This document shows positions 15,145 through 23,633 of a stretch of 64,000 nt of DNA, in pieces. The notes under the pieces were generated by a model that made no database searches, had not been told where the DNA came from, and worked only from the letters and a program-made list of their open reading frames with translations. The stretch is taken from NCBI RefSeq assembly GCF_900637865.1, contig NZ_LR134418.1, positions 1 through 64,000 on the forward strand. Direction: 5' to 3'. The position numbers and the translations under genes are program-made. Within the stretch, counting starts at the first letter, position 1; every line of letters begins with the position of its first letter. The DNA is from Legionella adelaidensis. GTDB taxonomy: Bacteria; Pseudomonadota; Gammaproteobacteria; Legionellales; Legionellaceae.

Positions 15145-17049
15145 TCATAAACATTTCGTTAAAGTTTGGGAAATAAAAGTTTCTGGTTTGGAAGTTGTAT
15201 GTTTAAAAATGGATTGCTCACTACAGCACAGATCAGAGGTTTCTTTTATTCCACGATCAAGTAACGAATTTATTTCAGCTTTAGTGGTAGTATATCCAAA
15301 CAACCCGCGCAAAATACGAATGATCCATAATTGGCTTCGTAATTGGCGAATATAATTAAGTTCAGGAGCAGGCATTTGCTCACCATCACCATTTAATGCC
15401 CGTTTTAAGTTCATTAATTCTTTTTTTAAGTACATATTTTTTTTATTAGCTTCGATAAACTTACGAATACAAATAACCGCTATTTGTTTTTGCATTTTCA
15501 AACAATAACGGTGATCTTCGCCTATATCTCGTAATACTTCTCTGAGTTCTTGCGAATTTTTTGCTTGCAAAGCTCTGGTTGGATAACCGGTTGAAAATAA
15601 AAACAAATCTGCATCGTAATGGACAGCTTTTATAAATCGAAAGAAAGCATGGGTTTTTTCCCCGCCGTTTTGCACTAAAAATTTGATAATGCAGGGCAGA
15701 CTGCTTCGAATGTCATTATCTTTTTCTTTTTTCTTTTGTTGATAATTAAATACGGCCAAATCCAGGGGAGTTTGTCCCCAAGCATTTTTTGTATTCATGA
15801 ACTCGTTAAAAGCAAGCACCGTTTCATGGTAACGAAAATCGCCTAAACGAATGGCCGCATGCAAAGGAGTATCTCCTTTTTTAAAAACTCCTGACCGACA
15901 AAGCGCAGCATATTCAATCATACGTTTCTCCACTTCTGTAGAGGCCGAAGAAGTAAACGGTACAATAGTATGCTTAATGCTTGCTAATTCCTCTTCTGAC
16001 AATTCACGTACAAATCGACGAAATTCCGGGAGAGTAAATAATACGGCGCGTAACTTGGCTTGTCTGGCAACGATAGACTGAGTAATCAGAGCTACTTTGG
16101 CCCGTTCATCCGGGTTATTACAATTAAATTGTTTGGAGAGTGACTCTTTGATGATCGCTGGAGGAATTAAAATATGCTTATAAAAAGCCTTCCATTTTTC
16201 TTTTATAAAGATTTGGGATTGAGCAAGACTGGCAAAAGCCTCTGTCTCTTCGCTCGATGTGTATGCGTAAGGTCGAATAGCACTCAGAGAGCGCTCACGA
16301 GTAGGCCAGTAATAATTTTTAGAGTCCTGCAAAGCAGGAAAGTTTAAAAGATCCTTGGCGGTTACTTTAAAAGCATCCGTGCCGTTAAACCAATTAAAAA
16401 ATCGAGCGTTACAATACGACATAACACTATCAGCAAGCATTAGGTCATGATCGATTTTAAAAAATACAACTTCAGGTATACCGCCTTTTTCTACAATATA
16501 AAATCCGAAGTTACCTTTATGCAGATCATCTTCTTCCAGGGTATAGGAAGTAGCTAAAACACCAGCTAAAGACTCCATATTCAATGAAAGCTTACCTTGG
16601 TCACAAGCTGTCTTCATTTTACTAAAAAACCCGGAAGGAAACTCTTTTAGGAAATAAAAAGGTATTTCGTTTGAATTTTTTGCGTGCACTGGAGTAAGAC
16701 GGATCCCCTCTTCTTTAGAGTCGAAAGAGAAAAATGGGGAAGATAAACCTTCTCTTTGTGTAATGGGATAAGTAATTCTCTCGGCACAAATACCAACAAT
16801 ATTTTTCGCTTCATCTTTAACTAATACTTGTTTTGCGGTTAAATTTAAAGGCAAAAAAAGACGGGCTATCTCTCCAAAAGCAGTTTCAAAAAGCGATAAC
16901 TCCGGGTTTTTATATTTATTTTTTTTATAAATAACAGAAACAAATTCACCTTTACCAATTTCGTAACGAGAATTAGTGTAAACATTATGTCCAGAATTGA
17001 GAACTTGGTCGCCAAGATCAATTCTTTCTTCCTTAAAATAAACGGTCAT
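15145..17049 (-). CDS. Putative effector: kinase-like domain plus ankyrin repeats
   Basis: 634 residues. The N-terminal half carries motifs that look like the active site of phosphoinositide-kinase or HipA-like folds: DDLHKGNFGF (174-183, His177 and Asn180 in an HxxN arrangement) and KIDHD (198-202, in the place of the metal-binding Asp). About residues 390-440 form two ankyrin repeats (GDTPLHAAIRLGD; WGQTPLDLAVFNY). The C-terminal ~150 residues are helical and unrecognised. Ankyrin plus a lipid-kinase-like domain recalls the Legionella effector LegA5/AnkK, a PI3-kinase, but homology was not tested. No signal peptide. No strong ribosome site precedes the ATG. A hairpin ends it. Confidence 0.8.
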   Translation of the reverse strand: MTVYFKEERIDLGDQVLNSGHNVYTNSRYEIGKGEFVSVIYKKNKYKNPELSLFETAFGEIARLFLPLNLTAKQVLVKDEAKNIVGICAERITYPITQREGLSSPFFSFDSKEEGIRLTPVHAKNSNEIPFYFLKEFPSGFFSKMKTACDQGKLSLNMESLAGVLATSYTLEEDDLHKGNFGFYIVEKGGIPEVVFFKIDHDLMLADSVMSYCNARFFNWFNGTDAFKVTAKDLLNFPALQDSKNYYWPTRERSLSAIRPYAYTSSEETEAFASLAQSQIFIKEKWKAFYKHILIPPAIIKESLSKQFNCNNPDERAKVALITQSIVARQAKLRAVLFTLPEFRRFVRELSEEELASIKHTIVPFTSSASTEVEKRMIEYAALCRSGVFKKGDTPLHAAIRLGDFRYHETVLAFNEFMNTKNAWGQTPLDLAVFNYQQKKKEKDNDIRSSLPCIIKFLVQNGGEKTHAFFRFIKAVHYDADLFLFSTGYPTRALQAKNSQELREVLRDIGEDHRYCLKMQKQIAVICIRKFIEANKKNMYLKKELMNLKRALNGDGEQMPAPELNYIRQLRSQLWIIRILRGLFGYTTTKAEINSLLDRGIKETSDLCCSEQSIFKHTTSKPETFISQTLTKCL

Positions 17050-17156
17050 ACGATGCTTTTAGCTGTCAAAATGTAAATTTATATAAAAACATGCAAATTG
17101 ATTAATTTGCTCCCCCACAAATTACTAATCTCCAAGCCAATTAATAATCCCAAACT

Positions 17157-17183
17157 TAGCTTCGCGTGTTAACACGAAGGCTG
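17157..17183. terminator. Inverted repeat after pilU, possible terminator
   Basis: AGCTTCGCGTGTT pairs with AACACGAAGGCT with one bulge. It lies 35 bases beyond the pilU stop codon. No long T-tract. Confidence 0.4.
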
Positions 17184-17217
17184 AAGAGAAAACATGTATA
17201 CCTTACAATGTAGGCTA

Positions 17218-18339
17218 TTATTTAAATTTATCTATATCATCTGATTGTATGGTGAGATCACTATCTTGATCAAAATTTCCCTCCTCAGATAAGCGGATTT
17301 TTAACCCCACATTATTTTTAGAATCAGCATAATATATCGCGTTTTCTTTACTAATTTTGCCATTTTTGTACAGATCAAACAATGCTTGGTCGAAAGTTTG
17401 CATGCCTTGTTCGGTACTTTTAGACATAACTTCTTTTACTTCTTCTATTTTTCCTTTTTCTATTAGGTCTGAGATATAGGGAGTATTTAACAATACTTCC
17501 ACTGCAGGAACTCTTTTGGCAGCCAAGCCTGGTATTAAACGCAAGGAAATAATAGCGCGCAAGTTTAAGGAGAGATCTAATAAAAGTTGTTGCCTCGCTT
17601 CCTCGGGAAAGAAATTTATAATGCGGTCCATGGTTTGGTTGGAATTATTGGCATGCAAGGTGGATAAACATAAATGACCCGTTTCAGCGTAGGCTAAACC
17701 ATGTTTCATAGTATCTTTGTCTCTTATTTCACCAATGAGGATTACGTCAGGTGCTTCACGCATGGCATTTTTTAAAGCATTTCCGTAAGTTTGGGTATCT
17801 ATTCCCACTTCCCGTTGGTCAACAATGGATTTCTTATGCTGGTGTAAATATTCAATGGGATCTTCAATTGTTAAAATATGGCCGCAATAATTTTCATTGC
17901 GATAATCAATCATGGAAGCCAAGGTAGTCGATTTACCAGAACTGGTCGCCCCAACTACTAAAACCAAGCCACGTTGCTCCATAACAATAGTTTTAAGGAT
18001 AGGGGGCAGGTTTAAATTTTCAATAGAGGGTATTTCGCCTTTTATATAGCGAATTACCATTGCCACTTCACCTTTTTGCCTAAAGACATTAATACGGTAA
18101 CGCCCAATTCCTTCTACTGATAGTCCCATATTTAATTCCATCGTACCTGCAAATTCTTTTTGTTGGGAGTCATTCATCATGGAATTGGCAATTTCGATCA
18201 TTTGTTGCGAGTGGATGGGCGCTTTACCCACGGGAGCGGTTATCCCTTCAATTTTGATATGGGGGGGAATTCCAACACTAAAAAATAAATCCGAAGCACC
18301 TTTATCCGCCATTAACTTCAAAAAAGGGATAATATCCAT
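17218..18339 (-). CDS. pilU: Type IV pilus retraction ATPase PilU
   Basis: 373 residues. Hexameric PilT-like ATPase: N-terminal PAS-like domain, Walker A GATSSGKST (130-138), Asp box, Walker B VILIGEIRD (199-207) and His box. The opening MDIIPFLKLMADKGASDLFFSVG and the longer C-terminus with acidic tail point to PilU rather than PilT. It assists pilus retraction together with PilT, which is not in this window. It stands alone, with repeats on its upstream side and an inverted repeat downstream. Confidence 0.93.
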   Translation of the reverse strand: MDIIPFLKLMADKGASDLFFSVGIPPHIKIEGITAPVGKAPIHSQQMIEIANSMMNDSQQKEFAGTMELNMGLSVEGIGRYRINVFRQKGEVAMVIRYIKGEIPSIENLNLPPILKTIVMEQRGLVLVVGATSSGKSTTLASMIDYRNENYCGHILTIEDPIEYLHQHKKSIVDQREVGIDTQTYGNALKNAMREAPDVILIGEIRDKDTMKHGLAYAETGHLCLSTLHANNSNQTMDRIINFFPEEARQQLLLDLSLNLRAIISLRLIPGLAAKRVPAVEVLLNTPYISDLIEKGKIEEVKEVMSKSTEQGMQTFDQALFDLYKNGKISKENAIYYADSKNNVGLKIRLSEEGNFDQDSDLTIQSDDIDKFK

Positions 18340-18382
18340 ATTTTTATCCGGTATTTTTTATTTATAAATTAAGTGTAGATAA

Positions 18383-18505
18383 GATACGAAGGAAACTCCA
18401 AAATGCTGTTACATAGATTTATATCTCCGTTATTGTCGGTCGCACCGATATAAATCTTCGCATACTCCCGTACGGAAGTTTTGTTTATCCGCGCGAAACG
18501 TAGGT
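18383..18505. repeat. Family E fragment plus hairpin upstream of pilU
   Basis: GGAAACTCCAAAATGCTG (18391-18408) matches the family E arm wording. It is followed by an 11-base perfect inverted repeat AGATTTATATC (18416-18426) / GATATAAATCT (18448-18458). TTCGCATACTC and CGCGCGAAAC then resemble the stretch at 14697-14742. It lies between the divergent pilU and the 198-residue membrane-protein gene, so it is not a terminator for either. Confidence 0.5.
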
Positions 18506-18579
18506 AATAGACAGGACTTATTAGCGTTCGCAATAGCCCAATTATGAGCTAAAATTAATCATAAAAGGGAGAGATTTAT

Positions 18580-19176
18580 ATGGACCGCGAAGAAGAAGCA
18601 CTGAGCATTTCTAACCCCCGTCTGCTTTCTGCTATTTACTTTAGCCTGTTGGCAATTATTATTACCCTTGCTATTGATGTCGTTATGTATAGCTTGGGAA
18701 TAGATTTCTCTATTCCTCTTTTTAAAGCCATATTGTTAGCCGTTATTATCGCTGCTACTTTTGGCGCTTTATTTGGGGAGAACATCGTCCATAGCCCCAC
18801 TCCTTATAAAAAACATGCGTTTTGGTGGGCATTTTTAATGGTCATGGTGGCTGTACCCTTTTACACGTTGGGTTTTTTCATCCTCTTAAAACAACACAAT
18901 CCCAGCCTTTTCTTAAATGCAACCACCCAGCATCTTTTCTATTTATATTTGTTAGTTTTACTTTACAGCTTTATACTTGCAGGAGTGTGGTTAGCATTAT
19001 TTGCTGGAATAGCCGCTATTTTTTTAAGAGGCTACCTGGTGAATTTTTTATTGCGCTCTTTATACGTTCGTCGTACATCCCCAACCGGAATAACGATCGG
19101 AACCAAAACACCTAAATATGGTCAACAAAAAATAGATCAAAAAACAATAAAGCATGGCCGAAAACCTAAACAATAA
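18580..19176 (+). CDS. Four-helix inner-membrane protein, unknown function
   Basis: 198 residues with four hydrophobic segments (about 14-37, 46-66, 84-104 and 122-152, the last long) and a basic, Lys-rich cytoplasmic tail from about residue 165. GGGAGAG precedes the ATG. No family recognised. Its end overlaps the start of the RecB-family nuclease gene by 23 bases, so the two are co-expressed, but nothing in the sequence links their functions. Confidence 0.75.
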   Translation: MDREEEALSISNPRLLSAIYFSLLAIIITLAIDVVMYSLGIDFSIPLFKAILLAVIIAATFGALFGENIVHSPTPYKKHAFWWAFLMVMVAVPFYTLGFFILLKQHNPSLFLNATTQHLFYLYLLVLLYSFILAGVWLALFAGIAAIFLRGYLVNFLLRSLYVRRTSPTGITIGTKTPKYGQQKIDQKTIKHGRKPKQ

Positions 19177-21664
19177 AGCAGCGCTTTTACAGGAACTTGA
19201 AAAGGGAGCTATTGTAGTTACTCCCAATAAAAGGTTAAGCCAGCATTTTTTGCAATCCTATATTCAACAAAAAAAAATTAGCAAAAAACCCCTTTGTTTT
19301 TCTTACCATAGTTTTTTACATTTTTTATATAAAAAAGTCCGACATCAACTAAACCGTCAAGCCCACCCGATTTTACTAAGCAAATTGCAACAATTATTTT
19401 TATGGCAACAAATCATCGGTAATGGTGAGCCGATACCCAAAGGGTTACTTTTAATGGTCGCAGAAACCTGGAAACGTTTCCATTATTGGCAGTTATCCAT
19501 TAACCACCCTAGTTTTTTGTATAACAATCAAACCAGTGCTTACCATAATTGGCATAAACAGTTTGAAAAAGAACTGCGTCGCCACAATGCCTTAACTGAA
19601 GAAGAATTAGGCAATTATTTAGGTTCTTTTCTCAGCCAAATAAAAGTGCCTGCCATGATTATATGGGCTTGCTTTGATGACTTTACCCCCCAACAGCAAG
19701 CGCTGCAAAAAATTTTGGAAAATGCAGGTTGTAGCCATAAAACCTATGAATTAACAGCTATACCATCGTATAGCTATCAATTTGCAGCTTCTGATAAAGA
19801 GCACGAATTAACCCAGCTTATTCACTGGGCAAAAGAACAGTTAAATACTCAAAAATGTGTTGGTATTGTGGTTCCAGAGTTACACTTACAAGCGCAACGA
19901 TTCCATAGAGAATTTCTAAGACATTTTAAAGCAGAAGATTTTAATATTTCTTATGCTCAGCCCCTGATTGAATTTCCACTCATTGCGCATGCATTGGAAT
20001 TTTTAAATTTAAATAAAATTGTAACCAGACAAACCGTGCAACACTTACTAAAAAGCCCTTATTTAAAAGGCGCACATAGTGAATTTATTGCGCGCGCAGA
20101 GTTAGCAGATAGCAATCAGTTACTACAAGAAGAAACTGTGACCTCCATTACCCTCATAGCTTCTTGCGAAAAAACCGCTCCTGTTTTTAGCGAAATAATA
20201 AAAAAACTAACCCCTTACCCCTTGGAAGCCCCATTAAATGAGTGGGTATTTCTTTTCAAACAACGGCTAGCAGAAATCGGTTTCCCCGGTGAATATGCAC
20301 TGAATTCGGAGTGTTTCCAATATTACAAAAAATTTTTACAACTAGTAGATGAATTTACTACGCTTTCTTTTTTGCACGAAAAAATAACCAGGGAACAGGC
20401 GTTAGACTACTTACAATTATTGGTAGAAAATACGGCATTTCAGCCGGAAAAAAATAATGCTCCTCTGCAAATTTTAGGTATTCTTGAAGCTTCAGGCTGT
20501 ACCTTTGATAAACTATGGGTAAGCGGACTGACCCTGCAAAGTCTTCTCCAAGGAGGTAAAACTACTCCCTTTATAAACAGCTCGCTTCAACGTGAAAAAA
20601 AGATGCCTTTCGCAGACCCGGTAAGCCAGGTGGAATTAATGGATAAGCTACTCAAGCGTTTACAAAATAGTAGTTCCACCAACATCTTTAGCTATCCTTC
20701 ATTAGTTGATGACATTCCCCAGATGCCTAGTCATTTTTTAGTTAATCTTCCCCTCCTTGATTTTGAAGCAGTAGAAGAAAAATTTTCTCATAGTTTAATT
20801 GAGAGGAAAGAAAATTATTTCCTCCCTTTAATAAATGAAGAGACAATTATTGGGGGTACGGCAATTCTTGCCAACCAGGCAAAATGCCCTTTTCGCGCAT
20901 TCGCCGCGCACCGTTTACACGCCTATGCAAAATTAGAGTCTTTTGCTGGCCTAAATCCCCTACAAAGAGGACAAATAATTCATAGAGTGATGGAAAACAT
21001 TTGGAAAAAAATAGAAAGCCAAACGCAGTTAAATGCTCTTTCTCCCCCTCTATTAGAAACGCTTATTGAAGAAACCATTCAAACCAGTTTAGCCCCCTTA
21101 AACAACGAAAACCGCGTTTCTTTTTCTCCGGTAATACAGGAAATCGAAACTATCCGTTTAAAAAAACTAGTTTACGGGTGTATCGAATGGGAAAAACAAA
21201 GACCTGCATTTACCATAGAAGCCCTGGAGCAATCTTTTACAATTAATATAGCCGGCGTTGAATTTAAAGTACGTGTTGACCGGCTTGATAAGGTAGAAAA
21301 CACTAAATGGCTCATTGATTACAAAAGCAGTTTACCCAGTCAAAAACCATGGTACGAGGAAAGGCCTGAAGAACCGCAACTGTTATTATATGCCCTTCTT
21401 GATAACTCCATAAACGCCTTGCTTTTTCTACAAATAAAAACAGGCAAAATTGAATGCCAGGGAATTAGCCAAGACTTTATTGATTTACAGGGATTAAAAC
21501 CATTGAAAGAAGAACATTCCTGGATAAATCAACGCGAAGTTTGGCGAGAGAACTTAACCCGCCTGGTCCAGGAATTTACATCGGGGTATTGTGCACCGCT
21601 TCCCAGTAGAGAAAGCATTTGTAGCCAATGTGAGTATAGTAGTTTGTGTAGAAAGGCTTATTAA
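19154..21664 (+). CDS. Probable DNA-repair protein, PD-(D/E)XK nuclease of the RecB/AddB type
   Basis: 836 residues. It matches the 'probable DNA repair protein' family (TIGR03623) related to AddB. The C-terminal nuclease has QRGQIIHRVMENIW, VRVDRLD with the metal-binding Asp, IDYKSS (the DxK signature) and EEPQLLLYAL. Four Cys (CPFRAF near 580 and CSQCEYSSLC at the C-terminus) have the AddB iron-sulfur spacing. The N-terminal ~500 residues are helicase-like but without a Walker A motif (VVTPNKRLSQHF in its place). Family members usually neighbour a UvrD/RecB-like helicase; none is adjacent here. It overlaps the membrane-protein gene upstream. Confidence 0.87.
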   Translation: MAENLNNKAALLQELEKGAIVVTPNKRLSQHFLQSYIQQKKISKKPLCFSYHSFLHFLYKKVRHQLNRQAHPILLSKLQQLFLWQQIIGNGEPIPKGLLLMVAETWKRFHYWQLSINHPSFLYNNQTSAYHNWHKQFEKELRRHNALTEEELGNYLGSFLSQIKVPAMIIWACFDDFTPQQQALQKILENAGCSHKTYELTAIPSYSYQFAASDKEHELTQLIHWAKEQLNTQKCVGIVVPELHLQAQRFHREFLRHFKAEDFNISYAQPLIEFPLIAHALEFLNLNKIVTRQTVQHLLKSPYLKGAHSEFIARAELADSNQLLQEETVTSITLIASCEKTAPVFSEIIKKLTPYPLEAPLNEWVFLFKQRLAEIGFPGEYALNSECFQYYKKFLQLVDEFTTLSFLHEKITREQALDYLQLLVENTAFQPEKNNAPLQILGILEASGCTFDKLWVSGLTLQSLLQGGKTTPFINSSLQREKKMPFADPVSQVELMDKLLKRLQNSSSTNIFSYPSLVDDIPQMPSHFLVNLPLLDFEAVEEKFSHSLIERKENYFLPLINEETIIGGTAILANQAKCPFRAFAAHRLHAYAKLESFAGLNPLQRGQIIHRVMENIWKKIESQTQLNALSPPLLETLIEETIQTSLAPLNNENRVSFSPVIQEIETIRLKKLVYGCIEWEKQRPAFTIEALEQSFTINIAGVEFKVRVDRLDKVENTKWLIDYKSSLPSQKPWYEERPEEPQLLLYALLDNSINALLFLQIKTGKIECQGISQDFIDLQGLKPLKEEHSWINQREVWRENLTRLVQEFTSGYCAPLPSRESICSQCEYSSLCRKAY

Positions 21665-22350
21665 AGTTTTACCTCAAGCTCAATACTAAGTAAATGGTCT
21701 CTTATGGTTCCTAACCGTTCATAACTATTGCGCTCAAGATACCCTACCAATAAATTGGTATATTTATCAAGTTGCCATTCTATTCCTGCAAAATATCTAT
21801 TCTGGCTAATAGTCTTGGCAGAAACCCATTGGGGATGATTCAGATTAAAAAATATCTCATCATAAATTACTGGGGATATTCCTTTACTAATAGCATCATT
21901 AAAGGTAAAAAAAGCTCTCGCCCTATCTCTGAATGCCGTTTTAGGGGCCAGGTGATTGTAACGGGCTTCGATTCGATTTCTAAACCCAAGATTAAGTTGG
22001 CTTGTTTGCATAAGTGTCGTTTGCAGTTGTTGCCAATAAGCTTGGGTATAACGCGCTGAATTTTGCATTCTCTGAAACAAATCATACCCAAGCCAAAGAC
22101 TTAGCTTTTTAGTCACCATATAACCGAAAGCCGGGCGGGTTAAAAACTCATCTTGTTGATTATCATTAAAAAAACGCGCCTCGACTTTATAATAAAAGAA
22201 AACAGAATGCTCTTTTTGTGGTGTGGTTAATGTAAAAGCGTTCCAGGATCCTTTAAAAGTTTGATCCGCGTAAGAAATGGAAGAAATTACTGCCCAGATT
22301 GCAAAAATATAAATCTTACCGCTAGTATAAACTTTTCGATGAGGAGACAT
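21661..22350 (-). CDS. DUF2490 outer-membrane beta-barrel protein
   Basis: 229 residues. Signal peptide (about 1-28, ending ISYA), then alternating amphipathic strands with the DUF2490 features: KGSWNAFTLT, YYKVEARFF, NLGFRNRIEARYNH, YDEIFFNLN, NRYFAGIEWQLDKYTNLLVGYLER, and a C-terminal Leu typical of barrels. Function of the family is not known. The stop codon overlaps that of the convergent nuclease gene by four bases. The ATG at 22350 is chosen; a TTG at 22362 would add four residues. Confidence 0.8.
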   Translation of the reverse strand: MSPHRKVYTSGKIYIFAIWAVISSISYADQTFKGSWNAFTLTTPQKEHSVFFYYKVEARFFNDNQQDEFLTRPAFGYMVTKKLSLWLGYDLFQRMQNSARYTQAYWQQLQTTLMQTSQLNLGFRNRIEARYNHLAPKTAFRDRARAFFTFNDAISKGISPVIYDEIFFNLNHPQWVSAKTISQNRYFAGIEWQLDKYTNLLVGYLERNSYERLGTIRDHLLSIELEVKL

Positions 22351-22371
22351 TCTGGTTACCAAGATTACCTG

Positions 22372-23166
22372 TCAAAAAAATAATTTGATGATTGTTCGAA
22401 TACTAAGGCCAATTATTACAAACCCCGCAACGAGCATGATAATCCTGGGTTGGATACGGCGAACGATATAAGCGGATAAAGGGGCCGCTATTCCTCCGCC
22501 TACAATCAAACCCAAAATGATAAGCCAATGTGAAATACCAATCGTAAAAAAGAAAGTCATGGAAGAGCTAATGGTTATTAAAAATTCCGTAAAATTGACA
22601 GAACCAATTGTATAGTGCGGGGTGGTGCCTTGCGCCAATAGCGAAGATGTAACCATGGATCCCCAGCCACCGCCTCCTGTTGCGTCAAAAAAACCACCCG
22701 CCAGGCCTAAAGGGATAAGACCCTTGGCTTCTTTGGAAGGTAATTTTTGACGCGTAATACGGTGAGAAAAAAAATTTTTGATGCTTTGCATTATTTTCCC
22801 ACCTTGAAACGCCCGACTGAGGATAATGACGCCCATAATAATAAAATAAATAGCAATCAAAGGCCTGGCAATGTTCACGGGAATTATCGTTAAAACATAG
22901 GCTCCCAAGACCGCTCCAATAATACCTGGAATAACTAATCTGCGAAAAAGCACATAATCAACATTTTTGAACATCGCATGGGAAATACCCGAAATACCGG
23001 TAGTGACGATTTCGGCAGTATGCACAGAAGCACTCGCCACAGCTGGAGGTATTCCAAAACTTACTAAAACAGTAGTACTGATTACGCCGTATGCCATGCC
23101 TAAAGCCCCATCGACTATCTGTGCTGCAAACCCCACGAAAACATAGAAGATGAATAATTCAAACAT
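22372..23166 (-). CDS. TauE/SafE family membrane permease (sulfite-exporter type)
   Basis: 264 residues, about eight membrane helices. AAQIVDGALGMAYGVISTTVL at the N-terminus and GLAGGFFDATGGGGWG in the middle are the paired TauE/SafE motifs. The family moves sulfite, sulfoacetate or other organic anions; the substrate cannot be told. The ATG at 23166 has AGGA eight bases upstream. It ends 21 bases before the DUF2490 gene, so the two may be co-transcribed. Confidence 0.9.
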   Translation of the reverse strand: MFELFIFYVFVGFAAQIVDGALGMAYGVISTTVLVSFGIPPAVASASVHTAEIVTTGISGISHAMFKNVDYVLFRRLVIPGIIGAVLGAYVLTIIPVNIARPLIAIYFIIMGVIILSRAFQGGKIMQSIKNFFSHRITRQKLPSKEAKGLIPLGLAGGFFDATGGGGWGSMVTSSLLAQGTTPHYTIGSVNFTEFLITISSSMTFFFTIGISHWLIILGLIVGGGIAAPLSAYIVRRIQPRIIMLVAGFVIIGLSIRTIIKLFF

Positions 23167-23633
23167 GTGTAAATCCTGCACTTAGCATCCTGGTTATTGT
23201 TAATAGTAGTATTATTTAGAACGAATGGGAACGAGGATTTGCGATCGCAGCTCGGTAGAATAATCGTGTGGAAAAAAGTGACCATATTTCAGGCCATAGG
23301 CACTACCTATTAAAAATCCCATTGCAGAAACTATAGACACTAGGCAATCTTCTTTGTACATCTCATTTTTTAAAATATACACACAGAGTTACCCACAGAT
23401 TTTGTGGATAAGTCTATACGAAGAAATGAGTGTGGACTGGGGTTAGATGTATACAGATATAAGCAGCTATGTTTAGAGGTTCACTTTTGTTTTGAAAGAA
23501 CAAAAATAAGTAGCAGTTATCCACAGATCGTCATTGTATGGGTTTATTTTCCATTTGCTGGTTATTTTTTGAAACAAGTTAATTTTTTATCCAGTATGTA
23601 TTATCATTTGTTTTTTAATTATTAAATAAACAA
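23167..23633. other. 467-base intergenic region with DnaA boxes and divergent promoters
   Basis: No convincing gene; a 73-codon ORF at 23404-23625 has no start context and no recognisable product. The region holds the DnaA-box cluster, AT-rich stretches around 23365-23385 and 23570-23630, and must contain promoters for the divergent permease and the 783-residue protein. Confidence 0.6.
23389..23525. promoter_or_regulatory. Cluster of three DnaA-box-like sites
   Basis: TTACCCACA at 23389-23397 (one mismatch to TTATNCACA), TTATCCACA on the minus strand at 23403-23411, and TTATCCACA on the plus strand at 23517-23525. Two perfect R1-type boxes plus one near-match occur within 137 bases, beside AT-rich DNA. 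Confidence 0.55.

Noticed and set aside
23404..23625. 73-codon ORF in the DnaA-box region
   Set aside because: No ribosome site, low-complexity product and it runs across repeated DnaA boxes; regarded as intergenic.
23167..23633. Considered as the chromosomal origin oriC
   Set aside because: Only three boxes, none of the usual flanking genes (dnaA, dnaN, gidA, mioC, rpmH) and no visible change of gene orientation pattern over a wider scale.
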